A DNA stretch of 6,296 nucleotides from Bacteroidales bacterium (GTDB lineage: Bacteria > Bacteroidota > Bacteroidia > Bacteroidales > WCHB1-69), in NCBI GenBank assembly GCA_024400715.1, contig JAKSMH010000069.1, forward strand, positions 1 through 6,296. Direction: 5' to 3'. The position numbers and the translations under genes were made by a program. This document shows, in pieces, positions 1 through 5,481 of the stretch (the stretch's first letter is position 1; every line of letters starts with the position of its first letter). The notes beneath the pieces are model-generated. The model saw only the letters and a program-made list of their open reading frames with translations. It was not told where the DNA came from and ran no database searches.

Positions 1-862
1 TGCTTTTTCTTCTTTCTTGCGCATAGACAACCACCGGCATTGTGGCGGCAATTCCTTGGTTGCCACTGCCCGAATTGCTCATAACCGGAATAATTTCGCC
101 GGCCATACGGGCATCACAAGCCGATGAGGTGGCCGATAAAATCTTGGCATACAGACTGTGTTGACCAAAGAATTTCTTTTTGGGTTGGTGGAGAATGGTT
201 TTTCCCAAGGCGTGGCCGCATCCTTTCGACATACCCAATTCGGCGGCTTTTGAATTCAATTTGGCCGCTTCAAGGATGAAACTGATTTCTTTGAAAGGTG
301 CCGTTGTCGCAAAGTCGTAGATTTTGCGTAAACTGAGTTCAACGGTGTTCTTGCTATCCGTTGTCGTGCTGACTTTGCCTTGGTCTAATAGCGTTTTGCC
401 GTTTTTGGCGATAAAACTAAAATGGGTATGCTCGTGGGAAATAATGACCGTGGCACTATTTTTTCCGTTTTTAACCGTGATTTCGATATAGAGTTTTTCT
501 TCCGTATCTTTTTTCTGACCAATATGGATTCGTTGTTCCTGAATGTATTGTTTACCCCGTTCAACGGCTTCGGGAGTAGTATCTTTTAAAACTTCCAAGA
601 GATATTCTGATTTTCCGATAAGTGCGCCAAGGGCGATGGCAATGGGAAGGCCGACCATCCCCGTGCCGGGAATACCCACGCCCATAGCATTTTTAAGCAT
701 ATTTCCACTTAATAACACGTCAATTTGTTCAGGCGTTGTTCCTAATGTTTCCGTGGCTTTGGCGACGGCTAAGGCAACGGCAATGGGTTCGGTACAACCA
801 ATGGCGGGAACTACTTCCTGCTGGATTAAGGCGATGATTTGCTCTCTTTCGTTTTTAGTCAT
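1..862 (-). CDS. cyuA: L-cysteine desulfidase / Fe-S L-serine dehydratase alpha-type protein (CyuA/YhaM, UPF0597 family), 3' end missing
   Basis: The first 287 codons are visible; the family usually has about 430 residues, so about a third lies beyond the left edge. Characterised members break L-cysteine into sulfide, pyruvate and ammonia in the cytoplasm with a [4Fe-4S] cluster; related sequences are often annotated as serine ammonia-lyase alpha subunit. Visible family motifs are PAIGCTEP at residues 19-26, with Cys23 matching the N-terminal cluster cysteine of the archaeal enzyme, the glycine-rich GVGIPGTGM segment, SKGCGHALG around Cys215, SSACDARM around Cys249, and SGSGNQGIAAT close to the edge. 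Which downstream cysteines complete the cluster cannot be decided from the partial protein. The ATG at 862 places the GCTEP motif at the normal distance from the N terminus. It diverges from a C-S lyase gene, which supports a role in cysteine or cystathionine breakdown. Substrate (cysteine rather than serine) is inferred from the family. Confidence 0.88.
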   Translation of the reverse strand, partial: MTKNEREQIIALIQQEVVPAIGCTEPIAVALAVAKATETLGTTPEQIDVLLSGNMLKNAMGVGIPGTGMVGLPIAIALGALIGKSEYLLEVLKDTTPEAVERGKQYIQEQRIHIGQKKDTEEKLYIEITVKNGKNSATVIISHEHTHFSFIAKNGKTLLDQGKVSTTTDSKNTVELSLRKIYDFATTAPFKEISFILEAAKLNSKAAELGMSKGCGHALGKTILHQPKKKFFGQHSLYAKILSATSSACDARMAGEIIPVMSNSGSGNQGIAATMPVVVYAQERRKS

Positions 863-884
863 TATAGTAAGAAATTTAAATTTA

Positions 885-892
885 CAAAAATA
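885..892 (-). promoter_or_regulatory. Probable -7 promoter box for the desulfidase gene
   Basis: Read on the minus strand this is TATTTTTG, an exact match to the Bacteroidota -7 consensus TAnnTTTG. It lies 22 bp upstream of the ATG at 862, so the leader would be short. No good TTG -33 element is seen 19-21 bp further upstream, so the call rests on the -7 box in an A/T-rich region. Confidence 0.45.
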
Positions 893-926
893 AACTAATA
901 ATGAATGTGAAAATGTGAAAAAATCT

Positions 927-934
927 TAACTTTG
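927..934 (+). promoter_or_regulatory. Probable -7 promoter box for the C-S lyase gene
   Basis: TAACTTTG followed by C matches the Bacteroidota -7 consensus TAnnTTTG exactly and sits 21 bp upstream of the ATG at 956. The best -33 candidate is an ATG triplet at 905-907 with a 19-bp spacer, which is one base off the TTG consensus. The spacers and boxes of the two divergent promoters are interleaved in the same 93-bp gap, so one regulator could affect both genes. Confidence 0.6.
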
Positions 935-955
935 CATTTCTAAAAACTCAAGATA

Positions 956-2131
956 ATGAAAACTTACAATTTTGACGAGATTATTGACCGAAAACACAGC
1001 AATTGCGTTAAATATGATGGTTATCAGGATATTTATGGAACCGATGGATTAATCCCATTATGGGTGGCAGATATGGATTTCAAAACTCCCGATTTCGTTT
1101 TTGACGCCATCAGAGGGCGGTTAAATCATCCGGTTTTGGGATATTTTGTGCATTCCGATGGTTTTTATCGTTCTATTATTCAATGGATGGAACGGCGGCA
1201 TCAGTGGAAGATAGAAAAGGATTGGATTTATTTTGCGCCGGGTATCGTCCCGGGTTTGGCCTTTATTGTTCAGGCATTTACCGCTCCTGGCGATAAGGTG
1301 TTGTTACAGACTCCCGTATATCATCCGTTTTATTATGTCGTTCAAAACCAAAGTCGGGAAATCGTTCGCAATCCTTTGCGTTTGGTGGACAATCATTTTG
1401 AAATGGATTATGAAGACTTGGAAGACAAGTTAAAGAAAGGAGTAAAAATGATGATTCTCTGTAATCCTCACAATCCGTTAGGACGCTGTTGGACGAAGGC
1501 GGAGTTGCAAAAAGTGGGTGAACTGTGCCTGCAATATCATTGTCTGCTTGTTTCCGATGAAATTCATTCCGATTTGATGATGCCGGGTTACAAACATACT
1601 CCAATGGCCAATATTTCAAATGCGATAGCTCAAAATACCATTACTTGTATGGCTCCAAGTAAAACTTTCAATATCGCCGGATTGGCCACGTCCGAAATTA
1701 TCATCCCCAATGAGAATTTACGGCGGCAATTTGAAAAGGTGATGTATGACGGTGTGCATCTATTTGTGGGAAATATCTTTGGCGAATTGGCTTTGGAGGC
1801 CTGCTATACCTACGGTGAGGAGTGGTTGGAACAATTATTGGTCTATTTGAACAAAAATGTGGATTTAGTCCAACAATATATCAAGGAAAATTTACCTGAA
1901 ATTAAAACGTTCCGTCACGAAGCAACTTATCTTCCTTGGCTTGATTTCAGCGGTTTTCAGATGAATCACGAGGAATTGTTCCGCAAATTGGCCAATCAGG
2001 CCCGTGTGGCCTTAAATGACGGCCAAATTTTTGGTGAAGAGGGACGATGTTGCTTTAGAATCAATGTGGCTTGCCCTACTTCCACGTTGGAACGGGCTAT
2101 GGAACAAATAAGGACTACTTTTCGTCCATAA
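956..2131 (+). CDS. patB: PatB/MalY-family PLP-dependent C-S lyase (cystathionine beta-lyase type)
   Basis: This is a full-length 391-residue fold-type I aminotransferase-like enzyme, the usual size for PatB/MalY. The family cleaves the C-S bond of cystathionine, cysteine or cysteine conjugates, giving a thiol or sulfide plus pyruvate and ammonia in the cytoplasm. The N-terminal IPLWVADMDF signature is at residues 33-42, a TPVYHPFY segment with Tyr122 near the cofactor ring at 119-126, CNPHNPLGR at 169-177 with Asn173, VSDEIHSD at 199-206 with Asp201 for the pyridine nitrogen, APSKTFNIAG at 233-242 with the Schiff-base Lys236, and CCFRINVACP at 365-374 with Arg368 for the substrate carboxylate. 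All expected catalytic residues are present. The ATG at 956 is 21 bp after a good -7 box. It diverges from the desulfidase gene and its 3' end overlaps the HAD gene. True physiological role (methionine synthesis, cysteine catabolism or conjugate cleavage) cannot be fixed from sequence. Confidence 0.93.
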   Translation: MKTYNFDEIIDRKHSNCVKYDGYQDIYGTDGLIPLWVADMDFKTPDFVFDAIRGRLNHPVLGYFVHSDGFYRSIIQWMERRHQWKIEKDWIYFAPGIVPGLAFIVQAFTAPGDKVLLQTPVYHPFYYVVQNQSREIVRNPLRLVDNHFEMDYEDLEDKLKKGVKMMILCNPHNPLGRCWTKAELQKVGELCLQYHCLLVSDEIHSDLMMPGYKHTPMANISNAIAQNTITCMAPSKTFNIAGLATSEIIIPNENLRRQFEKVMYDGVHLFVGNIFGELALEACYTYGEEWLEQLLVYLNKNVDLVQQYIKENLPEIKTFRHEATYLPWLDFSGFQMNHEELFRKLANQARVALNDGQIFGEEGRCCFRINVACPTSTLERAMEQIRTTFRP

Positions 2132-2987
2132 TCTTATTTTTTAATTCGATTAAATCCTGCTCCATTGCGATTTTGTCGATGACTTTCTTGATAATGACAT
2201 CCAATTCGCTGCCTTCTGAGTAGTCGGCAGGCGCAATATAGTCGGCACGTTTGTGTCGTATGATTTCTAAGCATATTTCACGTGGCGAGCGGCGCAGACC
2301 CGCAGGTCTCTTGGCATCTGGATTATAGACGGCTATGGCATTGCCGCCTTGCATTTTCACCATTTTCATTGCCGGGACGTCCGTTTCACCATCGCCGAGA
2401 TAAATCATATTTGAAAAAGGAACGGCTTTTTCGTCTTCCGGTACGATTTTGTTAATCAAAGTGTTATCGTAGGCATTGTTGATACCCTTGTTGATTCGGA
2501 ATAAAAATTGGGTTTTATTGGTATAATTTACCGCAAGGGCTGGCCAGCAAGCCACTCCGTTTTTGTCGTATTGAAAGCCGGAGGCGAAAATATTCTTGAA
2601 ATACTTGGCAATGGAGGTTCCTTGAACAAATTCACGAAGTCCGGAAGAAATGATGTGGTGTTCCAAAGTAAGGTTTTTTGTGGCCGCATATTGGTTCATA
2701 CGCTTAAAATAGTCCTCTACGCCTTTGAAAAAGGTAATGTGTTCGCCATATTTGATGAAGGTGTCCCTGTGAATGGAAATGTTTTTTTCTTTTGCCTTAG
2801 TCAACATCAGGTAAAGATAAGCCAACACTTCATCCATATCGTTATCTTGGGCCACCTGATTGGCTTCAGCCCAAAACTCTCCCTTATCCATATTGATATC
2901 AGGGATGAAGTTGTATTCCTGCATATTGCCGGCCGCAAGGGTTCCGTCAAAGTCGTATGCGATGGCAACAATTCTTTTACTTTTCAT
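2115..2987 (-). CDS. HAD-superfamily phosphatase, phosphoserine-phosphatase-like (subfamily IB type)
   Basis: The 290-residue cytoplasmic protein carries all four haloacid dehalogenase motifs in order. Motif I is YDFDGT with nucleophile Asp12 and acid/base Asp14, motif II is IISSG with Ser114, motif III is probably Lys158 in YTNKTQ, and motif IV is GDGETD with Asp199 and Asp203 for magnesium. A large alpha-helical cap of roughly residues 20-105 lies between motifs I and II, as in phosphoserine phosphatase-like members. The substrate is unknown; a small phosphorylated metabolite is likely. I chose the ATG at 2987 because it puts motif I ten residues from the N terminus. The frame stays open upstream, but the only earlier candidate start, at 3020, is a TTG that adds a non-conserved IINFTTIS segment. 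The gene is convergent with the C-S lyase gene and overlaps it by 17 bp. It probably has its own promoter, around 3103-3110. Confidence 0.88.
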   Translation of the reverse strand: MKSKRIVAIAYDFDGTLAAGNMQEYNFIPDINMDKGEFWAEANQVAQDNDMDEVLAYLYLMLTKAKEKNISIHRDTFIKYGEHITFFKGVEDYFKRMNQYAATKNLTLEHHIISSGLREFVQGTSIAKYFKNIFASGFQYDKNGVACWPALAVNYTNKTQFLFRINKGINNAYDNTLINKIVPEDEKAVPFSNMIYLGDGETDVPAMKMVKMQGGNAIAVYNPDAKRPAGLRRSPREICLEIIRHKRADYIAPADYSEGSELDVIIKKVIDKIAMEQDLIELKNKIMDEK

Positions 2988-3102
2988 ACTAATGGTTGTA
3001 AAATTAATAATTTTGACCAATTTGATCTGTGGTAAGCCCGGTAATCCGTAAACATAAAAAGCCAGTTCCTGAACCTTTTGGATATGCCGGACTGCCGGTT
3101 GG

Positions 3103-3110
3103 CAAAATTA
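3103..3110 (-). promoter_or_regulatory. Probable -7 promoter box for the HAD phosphatase gene
   Basis: On the minus strand this reads TAATTTTG followed by C, an exact TAnnTTTG match. It would give a 5' leader of roughly 110 nt before the ATG at 2987, and that leader would contain the CCGG-actg-CCGG hairpin. The -33 position shows only a T-run rather than TTG, so the evidence is moderate. Confidence 0.4.
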
Positions 3111-3221
3111 CACAAATTAATGGAAAAAAACGCCACCTTCGGAGATAAAATTTTAGGCTTCCAATGATTCATCGCCATTCCGCCGAAGCGCAGCGAGAGC
3201 AGAACCTCCTCACAAGACTTA

Positions 3222-3234
3222 ATAGTATTACTAT
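3222..3234. repeat. Perfect 13-bp A/T-rich palindrome
   Basis: ATAGTA and TACTAT form perfect 6-bp arms around a single central T. It lies outside any gene, about 70 bp upstream of the lipoprotein -7 box. It could be an operator for a dimeric regulator, but A/T-rich short palindromes also arise by chance. Confidence 0.35.
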
Positions 3235-3281
3235 ACTTTGCCAATTCTTGAGTCAACATTGAATGAAAAAATCAAAAACAT

Positions 3282-3311
3282 CTGTTTTTCTCAAAGAATT
3301 GAGTATCTTTG
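3282..3311 (+). promoter_or_regulatory. Probable promoter for the lipoprotein-DUF4301 unit
   Basis: The -7 box is TATCTTTG at 3304-3311, an exact TAnnTTTG match followed by C. A CTG at 3282-3284 stands 19 bp upstream in the -33 position, one base off TTG. The spacer contains a small inverted repeat, CTCAA at 3290-3294 and TTGAG at 3299-3303, abutting the -7 box. Transcription would start near 3316-3320, leaving a leader of about 80 nt before the ATG at 3397. Confidence 0.6.
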
Positions 3312-3327
3312 CAGACGATAAAACGTT

Positions 3328-3361
3328 GAGAGGCAAAATCATATTTTGTGTTTCTCTTTTT
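3328..3361 (+). promoter_or_regulatory. Leader hairpin followed by a T-run, possible attenuator-like element
   Basis: CAAAAT at 3334-3339 and ATTTTG at 3343-3348 form a perfect 6-bp stem with a CAT loop. GAGA at 3328-3331 can pair with TCTC at 3353-3356 to extend it across an internal loop. Five Ts follow at 3357-3361. The element lies between the predicted transcription start and the lipoprotein ATG. The inner stem is A/T-rich and therefore weak, so it may be a leader structure rather than a working terminator. Confidence 0.3.
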
Positions 3362-3396
3362 GAAATGAATATATGTTAAACCTAAATTTTAAATTT

Positions 3397-3915
3397 ATGA
3401 AATCAGTTTGTTCAAAATTAATGATGATTCTTTTGGCTGTTGCCTGTTGTACCTTGGTTTCCTGTAAAAAAGAAGAGGTTAAAAAAGATGATACTACCCA
3501 GTCAAGTGAAGAATTCACTTTTGTTGGGAATTACGATTTGGAAATCGTTACGGATAGTCTCGGTAGTGATGGAACTTGGTTTTCCCGTGAGTTTTATGAA
3601 GAAATGACCGGTAAACACGAGGGACCTTTCTATGGCCGTTTGACCATCACCCAAGATAATGCCACTACATTTAAAATTGTTGGTAAAGTATTGGTGGGTA
3701 CCGATAGTATGGAATACTATAACACGACCGCGGTTTTGGATGCCAACGGGAATTTGCTTCCTGAACCAAGCTCTTTGGTTAGCGATTTTACACACAATTT
3801 CACATACGGACCTATTGCTCCTCAAAATCCGCTTGTATTTCGTACCGAACGCCACGTTCCCACGTATGACATGGACTGGGGTTATATTATGACCAATACC
3901 GCTACTAAACGATAA
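3397..3915 (+). CDS. Small lipoprotein of unknown function, probably surface-exposed
   Basis: From the ATG at 3397 the product has 172 residues. It begins with a lipoprotein signal peptide: a positively charged MKSVCSK start, a hydrophobic stretch at residues 8-20 and the lipobox LVSC with acylated Cys23. The +2 to +5 residues KKEE fit the Lys-(Asp/Glu)2 lipoprotein export signal reported in Bacteroidota, so export to the outer surface is likely. A charged flexible linker runs to about residue 39. The rest is rich in alternating hydrophobic residues and looks like a single beta-sheet domain, opening with FVGNYDLEIVTD and ending in TNTATKR, reminiscent of small lipocalin-like Bacteroidales lipoproteins. 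No catalytic motif is seen. An upstream in-frame ATG at 3373 would add eight residues (MLNLNFKF) before the signal peptide and is less likely. It has a good promoter upstream and is 20 bp from the DUF4301 gene. Confidence 0.82.
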   Translation: MKSVCSKLMMILLAVACCTLVSCKKEEVKKDDTTQSSEEFTFVGNYDLEIVTDSLGSDGTWFSREFYEEMTGKHEGPFYGRLTITQDNATTFKIVGKVLVGTDSMEYYNTTAVLDANGNLLPEPSSLVSDFTHNFTYGPIAPQNPLVFRTERHVPTYDMDWGYIMTNTATKR

Positions 3916-3935
3916 TCATTTAAAATGGAATAAAA

Positions 3936-5426
3936 ATGATTCAATTTACTTCTGAAGATATTCAGTTTATTCAAGCACGCGGCAGCAAACAGGAAGAGGT
4001 GCAACATCAATTTTCGTTTTTTGAAAAAGGGTTTGACTTTATTTGTCTTGACCGTCCGGCCACGATTGATGATGGCATCGTCGCTCTTGAAGAGGAACAA
4101 ATCGAAGAATTGGCTGGTGACTACGAAAACCTCGTCAAAGAGAAAATCGTTACCAAGTTTGTTCCCGCTTCCGGGGCGGCTTCCCGAATGTTTAAGGAAT
4201 TGTATTCCTATCTTGAAAACGATAATGAAGAAATCGTCTCTAAGGCGCAAAATTTCCTTGCTAAACTTGAAAAATTTGCCTTTTACGACGATTTGCGGCA
4301 GGTGATGCGACAAGACGGCTATTCTTTAGAGCAAGAAATTGAAAATCAAAATTATAAGCTGATAATCCGTTATATTTTATATCCTCAAGGTTTGAATTAT
4401 GGCAATCAACCCAAGGGTCTGTTGAAATTTCACCGCTATGACGTTGGCTGCCGAACCGCTGTTGAGGAACATTTGGTGGAAGCTGCTCAATATGCACAGG
4501 ATGCCAATCACGTATGCAGATTGCACTTTACGGTTTCTCCACAGCACCAACAGGGTTTTGAACAGTTGTTGGATAGGGTATTGCCTGAATACGAACAACG
4601 TTTTGGCGTGAAATACGAGATTACGTGCTCTATTCAAAAACCATCTACCGATACTTTGGCCGCAGAACTTGACAATCAGCCGTTTAGAGATGAAAATGGT
4701 CAGTTGTTTTTCCGTCCCGGCGGACACGGTGCTTTGATTGGCAACTTAAATGATCTGCATTCTGATCTTGTCTTTGTTAAGAATATTGACAATGTTACCA
4801 CGGAAGATAAGGCCGAAACCACGTTTTTATACAAAAAAGCCCTTGCATCTTACTTGATTGAATTGCAAAAGAAAACTTTTCGTTTCTTGAAAAAGATTGA
4901 AAATCAGGATTTTGACGAAATGGATTTATGCGAAATGCTGGATTTTGCCGCTACCGAATTAATGATCAATGTTGATGATGACCCTTCTGCCGAGGCCTTG
5001 TTTGAAAAGTTGAACAGACCGATTCGTATTTGTGGAATGGTAAAGAATGAAGGCGAACCCGGTGGCGGTCCGTTTTGGGTTGTAAATGAAGAAGGGGAAG
5101 AAAGTCTGCAAATCGTGGAATCTTCGCAAATGGATAAAAATGATCCGGAGCAAATGGTCATTGTTAAGGAAGCCACCCATTTCAATCCCGTGGATATGGT
5201 TTGTTCATATAAAAACTATAAAGGCGAATATTTTAACCTTCAAGATTATGTGGATGTAAATACGGGTTTTATTTCATCGAAATCTTACGGCGACAGAACC
5301 CTGAAGGCAATGGAATTGCCTGGACTGTGGAATGGCGCTATGGCTCAATGGATTACGATTTTTGTTGAGGTTCCTTTGTCCACGTTCAACCCTGTAAAGA
5401 CTGTTTTTGACTTGGCTAAAAGGTAA
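3936..5426 (+). CDS. DUF4301 family protein, possible divergent sugar nucleotidyltransferase
   Basis: The 496-residue protein has the length and motifs of DUF4301, a family known mainly from Bacteroidota with no established function. No signal peptide or membrane segment is seen, so it should be cytoplasmic. Motifs in order are KFVPASGAASRMFKEL at 74-89, QPKGLLKFH at 158-166 followed by a helix EEHLVEAAQYA and then LHFTVSPQH at 196-204, RPGGHGALIGNLNDL at 260-274, VKNIDNVT at 281-288, GEPGGGPFWV at 373-382 and FNPVDMVCSY at 416-425. The order of a glycine-rich loop with Arg, a conserved Pro-Lys, a P-G-G-H-G-A-L loop and an Asp-Asn pair recalls UDP-sugar pyrophosphorylases. That is my inference, not a known activity. 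The ATG at 3936 is 20 bp after the lipoprotein stop with no terminator between, so the two genes are probably co-transcribed. Confidence 0.85.
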   Translation: MIQFTSEDIQFIQARGSKQEEVQHQFSFFEKGFDFICLDRPATIDDGIVALEEEQIEELAGDYENLVKEKIVTKFVPASGAASRMFKELYSYLENDNEEIVSKAQNFLAKLEKFAFYDDLRQVMRQDGYSLEQEIENQNYKLIIRYILYPQGLNYGNQPKGLLKFHRYDVGCRTAVEEHLVEAAQYAQDANHVCRLHFTVSPQHQQGFEQLLDRVLPEYEQRFGVKYEITCSIQKPSTDTLAAELDNQPFRDENGQLFFRPGGHGALIGNLNDLHSDLVFVKNIDNVTTEDKAETTFLYKKALASYLIELQKKTFRFLKKIENQDFDEMDLCEMLDFAATELMINVDDDPSAEALFEKLNRPIRICGMVKNEGEPGGGPFWVVNEEGEESLQIVESSQMDKNDPEQMVIVKEATHFNPVDMVCSYKNYKGEYFNLQDYVDVNTGFISSKSYGDRTLKAMELPGLWNGAMAQWITIFVEVPLSTFNPVKTVFDLAKR

Positions 5427-5481
5427 AACGAATGTGTGTAATAAATTAACGCATTAGATATTATTCGCAACCCGACCGACA
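5427..5481. other. 55-bp gap between the DUF4301 gene and the nuclease gene
   Basis: The gap has no convincing terminator; the only pairing is AATGTG with CGCATT around a long A/T loop. There is no good TAnnTTTG box either; the nearest is TATTATTCG at 5459-5467, with the wrong spacing. The nuclease gene is therefore either read through from upstream or has a promoter not recognised here. Confidence 0.4.

Larger units (their letters stand above)
2988..3396. other. Intergenic region of about 400 bp between the HAD gene and the lipoprotein gene
   Basis: I see no convincing gene here. The left part (about 3021-3100) is a G/C-richer patch with the hairpin-prone CCGG-actg-CCGG at 3087-3098 and the near-repeat GGATTACC then GGGCTTACC on the minus strand. 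The middle (about 3131-3216) holds G/C-rich words with inverted CTTCGG at 3137-3142 and CCGAAG at 3182-3187. Such patches in an otherwise A/T-rich gap resemble dispersed intergenic repeats of Bacteroidales, but one copy cannot prove this. The right part, from about 3217, is A/T-rich and holds the lipoprotein promoter and leader. Confidence 0.5.

Noticed and set aside
543..893. Open plus-strand frame of 116 codons opposite the desulfidase gene
   Set aside because: It is antisense to a well-conserved coding region with clear family motifs and has no recognisable protein features.
2140..2154. TTTAAT-tcg-ATTAAA inverted repeat as a terminator between the convergent genes
   Set aside because: The stem is entirely A/T, short, and lies inside the HAD coding sequence, so it is unlikely to stop transcription.
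2508..3035. Open plus-strand frame of 175 codons opposite the HAD gene
   Set aside because: It is antisense to a complete HAD protein with all motifs; its translation shows no domain and it lacks a promoter.
3021..3110. Possible tRNA or small structured RNA suggested by G/C-rich hairpins
   Set aside because: No cloverleaf with an acceptor stem, anticodon arm and TTC loop in the right order can be drawn; only short isolated stems exist.
2984..3259. Minus-strand open frame of 91 codons upstream of the HAD gene
   Set aside because: It runs through the repeat-like intergenic DNA, overlaps the HAD start in another frame, and its translation looks like random sequence without domain or signal.
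3882..4313. Minus-strand open frame of 143 codons across the lipoprotein/DUF4301 junction
   Set aside because: It is a shadow of the DUF4301 gene, whose reading frame carries the conserved motifs.
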